Shown: positions 46,071 through 58,409 of the stretch, piece by piece
Numbering within the stretch: position 1 is the first letter of the stretch
Layout of the letters: each line of letters starts with the position of its first letter
Assembly (NCBI GenBank): GCA_032622095.1
Contig: CP136066.1
Coordinates: 112,179,319-112,243,318, forward strand
DNA from: Siphonodentalium dalli
Taxonomy: Eukaryota > Mollusca > Scaphopoda > Gadilida > Siphonodentaliidae
Length of the DNA stretch: 64,000 nucleotides
Direction of reading: 5' to 3'
Notes under the pieces: generated by a model
Database searches by the model: none
What the model was told of the DNA's origin: nothing
Seen by the model: only the letters and a program-made list of their open reading frames with translations
Program-made: the position numbers and the translations under genes

Positions 46071-46730
46071 TTGAAGTTACATAATGGCTTCATTTACACA
46101 GTTTGATTCAACGTAAACATCGATCTTTGTTGGTTATCGGAAATGGCCTAACAATCACACCTGTTTTTTTTTAAATCTGGTTATATTTTTGTTTATATCT
46201 AACGACAGTCACTTTTACAAGATGCATATATACACACATAGGTATCTTGAAAATTGTGAAACTCAGAAAGAAGCTATATTATCGTGTTACATGGCATTTA
46301 ACAACACAGTCCGTTCTCATCGGAAGCCATTTTAGTAATGAATATGTAGCGAGATTGAGATGGCTTGTGGTGCTTAGTAACAGTAACCATGTAGCCTATT
46401 GGTGGGCCGTATGTACGGATAGGTCCATTGGCTTATTATGTAAGAACAGTGTGTTGTCAAATTCTTATCCACCCCCAAAACTTGTTACCTGATTATGACA
46501 TGTTAACATTCTTGAAATCAACATGCCTGCACTCAATTCAAGCTAAACCAGACATTTTGTTGCATGGTACTCTACATTAAAATTGCTCTAATAACTTAAT
46601 CTTTTCGTGAACCAACTCCCATCATTTGACAAGGAAAATGATGGTAAATTAACAACCCTCATATCGGCTAAATACTAACAATTGTTGTTCTGTTAAAAAC
46701 TGTCAATGTGTTGCTGTATACATGAGTACA
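46071..46730. other. No recognised feature
   Basis: An 81-codon plus-strand frame at 46247 has no recognisable similarity. Confidence 0.35.
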
Positions 46731-46736
46731 TGTATA

Positions 46737-46917
46737 CAGTAATGCCCTAAATAATCGACTCCTTAACCAGAGTAGAATTATGGGTAATTTTTCAGGATTT
46801 AGTCGGAAATATGGCTTGTTGCCATTCATCGGAAAGCTCTCCATATTTCCGACTAAATCCTGAAAAATACCCATAATTCTGCTGTGGTTAAGAGGTCGAT
46901 TATTTAGGGCATTACTG
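46737..46917. mobile_element. Family E palindromic MITE, centre shortened
   Basis: TA-flanked; the central GCTTTCCGATGAATGGCAAC arm is deleted, giving 181 bp. Confidence 0.85.
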
Positions 46918-46920
46918 TAG

Positions 46921-46975
46921 GTCATAAATAGGGCTTCTTCTGCACATTTATTAATTTTTCGTCCGCATTATCACC
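46921..46975. repeat. Family D fragment
   Basis: GGGCTTCTTCTGCACATTTA matches the D copy at 47435. Confidence 0.5.
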
Positions 46976-46979
46976 TTAT

Positions 46980-47434
46980 CCCTTTCATGACGGGAGCCGT
47001 GCTGGTGCAGCATTAATGATCCTGTGCCAGTGCATTCTCTTATATATTCAAGTCTCCCATTGAGAGCCTCACATACAGTAATGCCCTAATTAATCGACTC
47101 CTTTAACCACAGCAGAATTATCTTAGTCGGAAATATGGCTTGTTGCCATTCAGAACTAGTCGGAACTAGAGCTTTCCGATGAATGGCAACAAGCCATATT
47201 TCCGACTAAATCCTGAAAAGTTACCCATAATTCTGCTGTGGTTAAAGGAGTCGATTAATTAGGGCATTACTGTATATAAGAGAATGCACTGGCTTACAAG
47301 GTCAAAGGTAAATATTTTTAGGCCAATGTATTCTCTAATATATGTAAGGCTTCCTATGGCAGACTCACATATATAAAGAGAATGCATTGCACAGGTTTTT
47401 CGCAAAATTTCAGGAAGCTCCTGTCATAGAAGGG
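46980..47434. mobile_element. Family A MITE interrupted by a family E MITE
   Basis: CCCTTTCATGACGGGAGCC to GAAGCTCCTGTCATAGAAGGG. The first hairpin is split at CACATA|TATAAG by family E (47076-47272). The second hairpin is at about 47320-47390. Confidence 0.85.
47076..47272. mobile_element. Family E MITE nested in a family A hairpin
   Basis: TA at 47074-47075 and 47273-47274; removing E and one TA restores CACATATATAAGAG of the A hairpin. Proves the TA duplication and the ends CAGTAATGCCC / GGGCATTACTG. Confidence 0.92.
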
Positions 47435-47659
47435 TAAATGCTTTCTATACTAAACCATCATTGATGAGTGATAGGAAAAGTTCAGATAATAAGTTCAACA
47501 AACAACCATAAACATTTCCCTAAATAAATAGGGCGTCTTCTGCACATTTATTTATTTGTCATCTGCTTTTATCACTTTAACATCCCTCCAAATGAATAAT
47601 AGATCATTCCAGTGTATACTTTATAACTGAATGGGAGAATACATTCAGTATAGAAAGGG
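47435..47659. mobile_element. Family D MITE
   Basis: Ends ATGCTTTCTATACTAAACC and TTCAGTATAGAAAGGG, right TTAA 47660-47663. Abuts the family A copy at GGGTAAA, where the joint TTAA has probably decayed. Confidence 0.75.
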
Positions 47660-47663
47660 TTAA

Positions 47664-48129
47664 AATGATGTCCAGTTTTATACTATAAATGCAAAGAAGT
47701 AAAATAAAATCTGTTGCATCTACAGTGAGATTTGTGCAAGTATTGACCATGTGAATGTCACCTTAACAAATAATGTATTCAATAATGAGATGCCCTGAGG
47801 GCATCATAACCAATTAGCTGCTTCAGTGGAATGAAAAGCAATAGGTACACACACACAATAGACTGTGCCTATACTATAAACAGATTAGACCTATGACCCT
47901 ATTTCCAAGTATGTGTTTGGACAAATAAGATAAGAGTAATCTTAAAGATCCTATTTTCCCCAATACAGGCATAATTAATAAATCAATCATGGGCAGGTTT
48001 ATAGGGTCATATTATAGGTCAAATTCTAAGAGAGCAGTATCTCAAATTTTAATAGCGTAGGCATCATTATACAGTACAAAGCCAATTAAAGGACATCCCA
48101 GGTTTGAATCCTATGACAACTAAAGAGCG
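47664..48129. other. No recognised feature
   Basis: No coding frame or shared repeat seen. Confidence 0.4.
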
Positions 48130-48620
48130 AGAGTTTCACAATGGTGCAATGGGCTACATTAAGGGGAGCCATATTAACATATTTGTTTTCCAAAACAGAA
48201 AATACAAGGAATACAAGCTCAGACAAATTTATGCATGTTTCGAAAAATGGGGATGACTCCATTAAAAAAGTGAATTGAGCTCAAAACGCAGGTGCACAGG
48301 TTCCCATGGTACTAAATACAGTATTGCCCTAAGTAATCAACTCCTTAACCACAGCAGAATTAAGGGTAACTTTTCAGGATTTAGTCAGAAATATGGCTTG
48401 TTGCCATTCATCCGACTAAAGAGCTACAGGAGGAGCTTTCCGATGAATGGCAACAAGCCATATTTCCGACTAAATCCTGAAAAGTTACGCATAATTCTGC
48501 CGTGGTTAATGAGTCGATTACTTAGGGTATTGCTGTATATGTGCTGGGAAAATGTAAGAGTACAAGTTTGAACAGGCTGATTCCTATATATGGGGGGGGG
48601 GGGGGGGGTATAAACAAAAT
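48130..48620. repeat. Family M repeat with a nested family E MITE
   Basis: CAATGGGCTACATTAAGGGG ... ACAAGGAATACAAGCTC ... matches 29800-30447 without the TAA-flanked MITE. It is cut by family E at 48319-48535 and ends in a G17 run (48592-48608). Confidence 0.6.
48319..48535. mobile_element. Family E palindromic MITE with matched arm changes
   Basis: Left arm CAGTATTGCCCTAAGTAATC and right arm GATTACTTAGGGTATTGCTG share the same departures from the family consensus. Confidence 0.88.
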
Positions 48621-48824
48621 CTCATTATACATTCTATGGGAGATATTCATTATTCAGGTTAATAGATGCATGTACTCATATCCAGATACATTTATTAACT
48701 AAGCCCTATTAAATTCACCTGTGGAGGTTACTATACAGACACATTGTTTGCACCCACCCCCCCCCCCCTTTCCACTAACTCAATCATAGTGATCACATTG
48801 CACCACTGTGCTCTGAATAATTAA

Positions 48825-49058
48825 CCCTTTGAGTGCCAGGGGCCGATATTATCGGCCCTAAACCTACACAATAAGTCTGTTAAAGAATATAATAAAATAT
48901 ATTAAAATTGTAAAAAATTGTAAAAAAAATAATAAAATTTAGGCCAATGCATTCTCTTATATATGCGAGGCGACCTATGGTCGACTCGCATATATAAGAG
49001 AATGCATTGGCACAGGGTATATGGGTTGATACAAAAATCGGGCCTGGCACTCAAAGGG
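48825..49058. mobile_element. Family B TTAA-flanked MITE
   Basis: TTAA at 48821-48824 and 49059-49062; nearly identical to 26506-26753 apart from the A-rich tract. Probably a recent copy. Confidence 0.9.
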
Positions 49059-49298
49059 TTAAATCTATTCATGATTCCTGTGTGGTACGTTCACACACAC
49101 TTCCAAATTTATAAGATCTAGATTACTACATCCCAATATACTCCCAATGACTATAAATATAATTAAAAATATGCTTTATGTTCATGGTAGAGATCTAATT
49201 TAGCTGTACATGTATACATGAAACTTGGATATTATTATATGTATGTCAGAGTTTATACTAAACAAATGTTCAAATTTAACAAAAGACTTGAAGATATA

Positions 49299-49488
49299 CA
49301 GTAATGCTCTAAATAATCGACTCCTTATAACCACAGCAGAATTATGGGTAATTTTTCAAGATTTATCGGAAATATGGCTCGGGGAGAGCTTTCCGATGAA
49401 TGGCAACAAGCCATATTTCCGACTAAATCCTGAAAAGTTACCCATAATTCTGCTGTGGTTTAGAAGTCGATTACTTAGGGCATTGCTG
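49299..49488. mobile_element. Family E palindromic MITE, centre shortened
   Basis: TA-flanked; left inner arm partly deleted (ATATGGCTCGGGGAGAGC). Confidence 0.85.
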
Positions 49489-49496
49489 TATGGTGG

Positions 49497-50150
49497 CAAA
49501 TTTGAACCAACAACTATGGGTGAGATATCTGCATGGACGTGAAAAAACCCCAACATTTTCATAGAAACAAAGATAAATAACTGTAGAATGGAAAACATGA
49601 ACAAAACAATTGAACACTCAATTGATTGCCATCATAATAGTGAACATCCATACCAAATTTCATTGATATCCGTCAACCGGTGGTGGAGATCTGGACAAAA
49701 CAACTTCCAAATCTACAGAGATGAATAACTCTAGAAAGGAAAACTGGAAAAAAAAAAACGATTGAACACTCAATAAAATGACTGAACAATCAAGTGGTTG
49801 CCGTCATTGTAGTGAACATCCATACCAAATTTCATTGAGATTCGTCAACCGGAGGTGGAGATATCTGCTCGGACGGACAAAAAAACATTTCCAGATAAAC
49901 TAAAATGAATATCTCTATAATAGAAAATTTGTAAAAGACGATTGAACACTCTGTTGAATGCCCTCATAGTACTGAACATCAATACCAAATTTCATTCAGT
50001 TCCAACAACTGGTCTTTGAGATATGTGCCCGGATGGACGGACGGACGGACAGAAAAAACGGAGGGAAAGATGTCCAGATGGACAGATGGAAGATTGGACG
50101 AGGTCAATCCAGTATACCCCCCATTCTCTTTGAGATGGGGGGTATAATTA
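49497..50150 (+). mobile_element. Family I tandem-unit element
   Basis: Three to four ~165-bp units with GTGAACATCCATACCAAATT; GGACGGACGGACGGACAG tract; ends CAGTATACCCCCCATTC ... GGGGGGTATAATTA. Confidence 0.7.
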
Positions 50151-50156
50151 CTTATT

Positions 50157-50228
50157 TTGTATCAACCCATTGATCATTTTTCAAATATATTGATTATAAT
50201 AATGTGATACATTGATGGAAAGAGCTCT
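50157..50228. repeat. Fragment shared with the family B-like end at 4854
   Basis: TTTGTATCAACCCATTGATC and GATTATAATAATGTGATAC are nearly identical to 4873-4950. It stops where the non-LTR fragment begins. Confidence 0.6.
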
Positions 50229-50858
50229 ACAGCTTATCGGGCCCGACAGAATAAAGGAAATATATCATGGACTAGTAGTCACTTTAGAATTTAGTTCCAA
50301 CACAAGATATTCCAAGTTGGTTGAGGGTGTCAGACTTCAAAATTATATTACTTTCAACTTACCCTTGTATAAACATTCAGCATTGACTAAATTCTGCATA
50401 AGTGCACATGTGCTTATGAGCGAGGTAAGAAAATATTATAAGCCAATAAAAGATTATGATGAATGTTATTGTCCAAATTGCAAAAAATAAGTTGAAAATG
50501 AAGAACATTGTATTCAAGAATATGCACTATACAATAGCTTGAGGGAAAATTATGAACCTATATTTAACAGCACGGAGGATATATCAACTGAATCTATTTT
50601 AAATCCGACAACATATTGGGATACAAACCTAATCTGTGATGTTATTAAACATATATGCCTTTGAATAAACGGAAGAAGAAAGTAGATAAGGACAGTAGAT
50701 AACTAACATGAGCTCATTCTTGTCTGATGGTAACTATATATGTCTATAGACAGCTATATTTATATGCAGAATGTATGTAAAAAATATATATTTGTATGTA
50801 TTTGAATAATGCAAACATGTTTTAACTTGGGCTTTTTTCAATAAAGATTGATTGATAA
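50229..50858 (+). pseudogene. 5'-truncated non-LTR retrotransposon ORF2 tail
   Basis: The frame reads HSALTKFCISAHVL, CPNCKK, stop (TAA), VENEEHCIQEYALYNSLREN and ends at TGA near 50664. KHSALTKFRxSxHxL...CPxC...VEDExHFLxxCPxY is the zinc-knuckle-like end found after the RT in many non-LTR elements. A 3' UTR ending CAATAAAGATTGATTGATAA follows. An in-frame stop and missing RT make it inactive. Confidence 0.7.
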
Positions 50859-50967
50859 ATTTACTGAGTGGGAAATGATAAATGTTGAGTATTATCTGTG
50901 TCAATACATCAGGGTTTCCAATACTTATCCAGGATTTTGGAGAATGTTCAGACCTTAAAACAACAAG

Positions 50968-52160
50968 AGATGGACTGTCGTCCGGTGCATACCCCCTCTT
51001 GGCATACCGCCTAGTGTGGGCACATCTATAACTTATGATGGCTATACTCAGACATATGGACTCAGAAATCAGCATTTTCATATAAACAAAGATGAATAAC
51101 TATAGAACAAAAAACTAAAACAAACATTTGAATGTGCCATTAAATGTCCTCATAGTGGTGAACATCCATACAAAATTTCATTGAGATCCGAGCATCACTG
51201 TTCAAGTTATGAGCTGAACAGACATCGGATGGACCAAACAGCCAACATTCCCAGATAAACAAAGATGAATAACTCTAGAATGGAAAAGCGGAACAGAACA
51301 ATGGAACCCCCTATTGAATGTCCTCATAGTAGTGAACATCCATAACAAATTCCATTGAGATCCCAGCACAACTGTTGAAGTTACGACATGAACAGACACC
51401 AGACGGACCAAAAAGCCAACATTTCCAGATGAACAAAGATGAATAATTCTAGAATGGAAAAGCGGAACAAAACAATGGACCCCTCTTTTCAATGTCCTCA
51501 TAGTAGTGAACATCCATACCAAATCCCATTGAGATCCCATTACAACTGTTGAAGTTACGACATGAACAGACACCAGACAGACCAAATAGCCAAAATTTCG
51601 AGATAAACAAAGATGAATAACTCTAGAATGGAAAATCCGAACAAAACGATGGAACCCTCTATTGAATGCCCTCATAGTAGTGAACATCCATACCAAATTT
51701 CATTGAGATCCGAGCACTACTGTTCAAGTTATGACATGAACAGACACCAAACGGACCAAAAATCCAACATTTCAAGATAAACAAAGATGAATAACTATAG
51801 AATGGAAAATCCTAACAAAACGATGGAACCCTCTATTTAATGTCCTCATAGTTGTGAACATCCACACCAAATTGGGTTGAGATCCCCGCACAACTGTTGA
51901 AGTTATGACATGAACAGACACCAGACAGACCAAAAAGCCACTATTTCCAGATAAACAAAGATGAATAACTCTAGAATGGAAAATCCAAACAAAACGATGG
52001 AACCCTCTATTTAATGTCCTCATAATAGTGAACATCCATACCTAATTTCATTGAGATCCGAGCACTACTGTTCAAGTTATGACATGAACAGACATCTGAC
52101 GGACGTACGGACAGGCGCAAAACAGTATACCCCCCTTTTTTTTAAAAGGGGGTATAATAA
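50968..52160 (+). mobile_element. Family I tandem-unit element, long copy
   Basis: Starts ACAAGAGATGGACTGTCGTC; six to seven ~173-bp units (AGATAAACAAAGATGAATAA, CCATACCAAATTTCATTGAG); GACGGACGTACGGACAG; ends CAGTATACCCCCC ... GGGGGTATAATAA. Twice the unit number of the copy at 30448. Confidence 0.8.
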
Positions 52161-52965
52161 TATTCCAAAGATTTCCACACAAGCCACTCACAAAACAAAA
52201 ACAAATACTTTAAAGTGTATTCCTGTAATTCCATAAATGTTCCAGACACCCGCCAAAGAGAGGTGAATTTTCACAAAACTTTTGCAATAGTGAGGTACAA
52301 AAAATACCATCTTCTATGATTTTTCCAGAGATACAGATATAATAAATTCCTGGATTCCAGACTGACTTGAATATGAACCCTGAGTATATGGCCATACTTT
52401 TTCAAACTTCTTCGAGAAAGATCTATTGAACATGAACACACAAGCTTGGCCCCATGCTTCCTGCCTTGCAAATAGTCTAGGCCTGTCAAAAATTATCCCC
52501 AGCTCTTCCAAGATTTGCAATGATAACTACAGATCTACACCACAAAATTTTACTATTAAATCCCCAATACAATTAAGATGTAAGTAAATATGAGTACATG
52601 TGTCTGGTAGGCAATAGACCTGTTATCAGTTCCATCACACATCATATAATACTTGCATGACTAGAATGACGTCTTTCTTACGTCAGTAAACTAAATCTGT
52701 CCCAAATTACACCCCAAATATAGAGTATGATGTGAAACACACAGGATTTTCACCACCTTAAATTAACACTATCAGAGAGAAAAAGAGTACATATTAATTG
52801 AACCATCACTGCTTTGAAGTAAAAAAATTTAAGTCATGATTATAAGTGTTCTGTCAAGAACATTGTCCTAAACAAAAATTTAATGTTCTGCACTTAATTG
52901 AGTTTGTGTAGGTCAACATGACTGAAGTGTATTTTTCCTCATATGAGTAGATTTGCTAGAAGCTA
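52161..52965. other. No recognised feature
   Basis: Overlapping 60-70 codon minus-strand frames at 52210-52520 have no recognisable similarity. Confidence 0.35.
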
Positions 52966-53178
52966 CAATAATGCCCTAAATAATTGATTCCTTAACCACA
53001 GCAGAATAATGGGTAACTGTTCAGGATTTAGTCGGAAATATGGCTTGTTGCCATTCATCAGAAAGCTCTCACTGAGAGCTCTCCGATGAATGGCAATGAG
53101 CCATATTTCCGACTAAACCCTGAAAAATTACCCATAATTCTGCTGTGGATAAGTAGTCGATTAATTAGGGCATTACTG
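52966..53178. mobile_element. Family E palindromic MITE, complete
   Basis: ~213 bp, TA-flanked, centre TCACTGAGAGC. Confidence 0.9.
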
Positions 53179-53645
53179 TAGCTATATGACGAAGGGGTGA
53201 CAAGTTCACCAGCGTACCATCATTAGAGTGTTATTATTTTTAACAAAATAAAAAATCACCAAATACAAATCCCCCCAAAAAAGATGGTTTTCTCAGGGAG
53301 TAAACAAAAGTTCTGTGTGTCAAGAAAAGGGAGCAACTAGGTGAAAAAGTAATATCCGTCGTCCATATTCATGTTCCACATCAGTAAAATATGGGTAACA
53401 ATATCCTAAAGTTTAACTTTTCTACATTCAAAACACAATAAAGGTAGCCGTAATGTGTCGACCACTAGGTGGCCAGTCAGATGGAGTCTGCATAAGGTCA
53501 TTTGTATAATCCCAAAAATTGAAATTAATTTTTCGGGGGACAAAAAAAGAAATTATCCCCAATCTCCCACCAGTCTACTGACAATAGCATGTCTGATAAT
53601 TGACCGACCCCCATATTCGAACTATACTAAAACCACATACCAAGT
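53179..53645. other. No recognised feature
   Basis: No shared repeat or gene recognised. Confidence 0.4.
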
Positions 53646-53649
53646 TTAA

Positions 53650-53903
53650 CCCTTCCATGACTGGATCTTCCTGAAATTTTGTGAAAACTCTGTGCCAATG
53701 CATTCTCTTATATATGCGAGTCTCCCATAGGAAGCCTCACATATATAAGAGAAGACATTGCCCTAACAATATTTACCTTGACCTTGTAAGCCAGTGCATT
53801 CTCTTATATATTCGAGGCTCCCTATGGGACACTTGTATATATAAGAGAATGTACTGGCACATGATCTTTAAAGCTACACCAGCACACTCCCGTCATGAAA
53901 GTG
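53650..53903. mobile_element. Family A TTAA-flanked MITE
   Basis: TTAA at 53646-53649 and 53904-53907; two hairpins (53694-53762, 53790-53857), reverse orientation. Confidence 0.88.
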
Positions 53904-53907
53904 TTAA

Positions 53908-55586
53908 CAATACTAAAGTTATCATCTGGCAACTAAAAATGTTGGCGGAGGGACAGACTGATTACATAATACAGAACGTTTTTTCAAAACAGGCATATCC
54001 CATTGGAACTAAACTGAACATACCAATTGCACACAACTGCTGAAGCAGGAAAGATATAGAAGAAGCAATCTCATTGTAATTAGGCTTAAAATGTGTAGCA
54101 TCATGATCATGATGGCTCAATAAGCACCATCCAGTAATGATGTCAATCAAGTTGTCATTGACAATTGCTGGCTGAGTTGATATGAAAGCTAGGTGTAATA
54201 ACCAAGGTACAAACTTTAAGGCTCATTAGTACTTGGATGCATAACTCTCATGCATTCGAGTAAAGCACTAACCTGCATGTTGATCATCTTTATAAAGCGT
54301 CGGTGACAGGTGTCAATAACTGGTATCAGGGGGGTGAAGTGGTGGGTGGGTTTTTGGGGTATGGGGGTATTTGCATGGGTTGGTGGTTGAATGGTTGGGG
54401 ACGTATGAAATGGGCCCAAGTGTCCCAGTATCGAAAGAAAAAACTTGAAATATCAACAGAAGTATTATATTGTTCTGTATTAAAGCTAAATACATCTATT
54501 CTGGTAGATCATGCCATGAATCTCAGATATTTGCCAAAGTGAAAATTTTTACTATATGATCGATAATGCACCACCTTATATCTACCTGGTATAAATTAAG
54601 CCATTATGACACCTCCACTTGTAGAACATTTCTCAAGTTTACTTGTTTCAATATTTATATAGCTATTGACCTAGTGAAAGAAAATTGACACTTATAGATA
54701 AAGCCTCCTTTGTTCTAAACTTGAAGATTTCTATATATTATACAGGTGTTACCAGATTAAAGGTCAACAATCTCATATGACAACGAAATTTAGTGTTATT
54801 TAGCATATCCAAGATCCTCCACTTCTCCAATATCATTAAACTCACAAAAAAGTTTGACAAACATCCAAGGAGGGTAATCAATTAGCACTGTAGTAGCCAG
54901 AGAGTAATACAAATTTGGATTGGTCTACCCCTATGGAAATATACAAGGTAAATGTCAGTGATGTCTGTGTTATATGAATCGGCTTCACCTGTGTAAGTTG
55001 TGTATAATTTTCTTTATATTATGGATCTCCTGCATGCATGTATAGAACATATAAAACAATAATAATAAGATAATTGACTGATATATTTACGTCTATTACA
55101 CTTTACTGATATGAGTGTATAAATTATGAGTAAAATGTATGCATTTATGTATATAAAGAGGGACACTGAATGGTGTCCAGAAAATAATTAATAAACGATC
55201 ATGATCAGCATATGTTTAACTCATACATTCAACACTACCAACTCTAAATCAGCCAGTATTTAAAAACTAGATCAGGTACTGATTTTATAGATATCATGTG
55301 TTTATGTAGCTCAATAGAGCCCTGACACAAAAACTATAAGTTTGATTTGTAATTATTTTGCCTTTCCTCAACATTGATGATACAAATTATATTGAAAAAA
55401 ATGTTGACCCCTTATAAAGTGGTTTTGAAGTTATAATAGATGTACTCTCAGCACTGTGGATATTGGATGTTCATATATGGGCCAGTAATTAATTTATTGA
55501 CATCATTATATCACATGCAACATGCAACTATTGGAATAAAATTTTCATATTTTCAAAGCAGGTATTCAAATTATTAAATATGTGTA
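53908..55586. other. No recognised feature
   Basis: A T/G-rich stretch at 54330-54420 (GGTGGGTGGGTTTTTGGGG) is the only notable composition. No gene recognised. Confidence 0.4.
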
Positions 55587-55590
55587 TTAA

Positions 55591-55870
55591 CTCTTTCAGT
55601 GCCAGGCTTATTTTGTAGGTTTAGTGCCAGGGAATCTTACGTTTTTCATGGGCATCAAAATTATTACTATGAATACTTGGTGATAGTTGAGTTATAACAT
55701 GCCCCTAAGGACTTATCCAGTTTGTTTTTAAATTCTCTATAGCATGCTTTATAAGCATACCCAAAAAAAATTCAACCCCAAATTTTTTTTATTTTTTTTT
55801 TAAACCGGATCCTGGCACTCTACAGACAGCAAATTAGGGCCGATGAGATCGGCCCCTGGCACTGAAAGAG
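55591..55870. mobile_element. Family B-type TTAA-flanked MITE without hairpin
   Basis: TTAA at 55587-55590 and 55871-55874; ends CTCTTTCAGTGCCAGG and CCCCTGGCACTGAAAGAG, with GGGCCGATGAGATCGGCC. The shared hairpin is absent. Confidence 0.75.
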
Positions 55871-55989
55871 TTAATAAAGAGTGGTCATTAATGTTCAAAA
55901 ATAAAAGGGTTAATTAATCAATATCAAAATCCACACAGGTAAAGAGTGTGCCAAGTACTTGAGTAAGCGCATTGGATAGCACATGTTGA

Positions 55990-57200
55990 TGGGATGGATG
56001 GAAAGTAGGGCCCTGCGATGCATCGAATCGAAATTTGATTTTCGATTCATTCCTCTGAATCGAATCCAATTTTATTTTGAGTACTAGTTTCATTCCGATT
56101 ATCTCAAAGAACCTTAAGTATACTGAGCATTTCTAGTAGTGGGCGTAGATCGATCGTTTTAATGATAATGCAAAGCATTTAGCACATCAAATTCTCAAAA
56201 AATCCTGTGATACAATTGAATAAACTCCGATGTCGCCTATCAAAATGCATGGACCATGATACTGGCAACATTCTGTGTCACGTACATCATCATAGAATAG
56301 TGATAACGCAAAGTGGAATCCGCTAAAATGGGCGGAAGCTGAAAATTAATTATAAATGTATCCGTTTTTCATTTGTGGTGTACTATTAAATTGCGACATG
56401 ACGGAAAATAGACATGTGTATGCTTCATTCCATCTTCTTTTTTCTGCGCATGTGCATTTAAAAGCTTAGCTTCATAATATGCAGCGCACATTGGAATATG
56501 ACCATAATTTAGTCTTATTTGGAGGGAATAAAAAAAAAATAGCCGCAGCTACCCTCATATGAGTGGTCTTGCTTTTGTTCGTTAATTACGCTAGCGTATG
56601 ATCATATTATTTTCAATTGAATCATCAAATTTCTGATGACTTGTGAGTTTTGTTAATAATTAAACATGTACTTAGTACAAATTTAATATCAGGGTGGGCC
56701 GTGGGTGACTGGACGAGCAAGACAAACACTGCAATATGACTGCCTCTCACATGCATTTTATCAATATATCAAATGTATCATTGCCAATGTAATGTTCTGA
56801 TAATGAGTGATCATCATTAATTAGGGATTCAAATTCACTGACGATTGCACGAAGAACAGATAAGAGTGATTGGTAGTGTAAAATTGAATAGCGCATCTGC
56901 GCATGCGTATTTGAAATCAAGGTTTTCTCTCACATACAAGACAAAATGTCTTCTTGGCGAGATTGGACTCACCGTTTGTGCGCGAATCTGATAGTTCAAG
57001 TTATCTAAATTATTCACATAGCATGTCCGATGACAAACTGCATTTGTATTTCATCAATAACAGAAGTCGGGACATTCACATATGAGTCAGATAAGTTATG
57101 CGGACCTCGTTAAATTTTTTTACCTTGATTATTCACCCAATGTCCGTGCAAATGGTCTACTTTTGCTGAATTGAATCAAATCGAATCGGAAATACTGATA
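55990..57200. repeat. Possible degenerate hAT-like element
   Basis: GTAGGGCCCTGCGATGCATC with repeated ATCGAATCGAAATTTGATTT at the left; GAATTGAATCAAATCGAATCG near 57175 on the right. No transposase. Confidence 0.3.
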
Positions 57201-57249
57201 TTTCACATCACCTCGTATTCTGGTTGACTACATACTGCTATGCCTTTAA

Positions 57250-57340
57250 CCCTTTCATGATGGGATCAGCACTGGTGCAGCTTTAAGGATCCTGTGCCAG
57301 GGCATACTCTTATATATAAGGGTTTTCGCAAAATTTCAGA
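57250..57340. repeat. Family A MITE remnant
   Basis: TTAACCCTTTCATGATGGG, GGTGCAGCTTTAAGGATCC and GGTTTTCGCAAAATTTCAG with the hairpins deleted. Confidence 0.7.
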
Positions 57341-58409
57341 TTTTTTAAACATTAACTACATCTGCGACCATGCATGAATGTATTTATCATAACTTTGTTG
57401 CTGTAAAAATTATGCGGTTTACATGGCAGACCTCTTCATCTAACTAATAAATGGGGATTAATTCTGCCTATTTGCTCCAAAACATTGGGGTTAAATCAAA
57501 AGTTGGACTGCCGCCATTACATCAAAAGAAACTGGTGCATTCTTTGTGTAGTTATTGTGGTCGATTGACATTTAATAACAGCAGAGAGAGAGGATTTGTA
57601 ACAGTAGCCTTCCGTAATAGACTGAGAAAATATTTGCAGAGCCGAACAATCATCTTCATATCTATGTTCCTAACTGCAACAATTGACACTTGTCAAAACA
57701 TAATAATATCTGCTACTTCCCAGCATATAGGCCAAATTCCATCTCACTTCATTGTATCTTATATATACTACTAGATTACATCCTCAATAACAGAATATTG
57801 CAGTATTATGCTTCTCCGATCCATATGATAAACTTATAAAAGCTCCGCAAATTCATACCCCAATCTAACACCAACAAATTAACTCTCAAACTTCCAAGTG
57901 GCTTTAAACTATTGGATTGTCCCAGTGCTATGATAAGTATCTTCCTATCAATACGGTCAAGTTTTAAAGCTTCCGATAAGTTCATAGACAAATCTGACTG
58001 CAACATATTTAACACTTACAAAAACATGAAGATTTTTACCACTCAACAACAGATAAGCCAAATTAAATTTGGATTCTGCCAATGCAACCCTATTCTAATA
58101 TTTGCTTATTGGAATTTATCGTCGTTTCAGAAGTTGAGCTATATCACAATGTCAGTTTTACATGTAGATCGAGGAAGGATCATGCAGAGGGTTAACTGAA
58201 TTACACAATTGATCACTTAACTGTATGTACAGAAACTTGTCCAGATACACGAATCAGGTTACATTCCCTGTGTGTGGATCACAAATATGTTTTTAATATA
58301 TGGATTTGAACCAATGTCACCATCTAGTTGGCCTAAAGCACCCTGCACCTTACCAACTGAACCACCATGGGTCTTCTTCAATGTAGTACAAAGCACTCAT
58401 GAAACCTCA
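57341..58409. other. No recognised feature
   Basis: Frames of 107 codons (57451, plus) and 95 codons (57912, plus) are open but not recognised; not called genes. Confidence 0.35.

Noticed and set aside
51202-52035. Long minus-strand frames with repeated VHVVTSTVV-like segments
   Set aside because: They are translations of the ~173-bp units of family I, not a repeat protein.
57451-58199. Possible gene from two open frames of 107 and 95 codons
   Set aside because: Different frames, no family recognised, no convincing splice joins.
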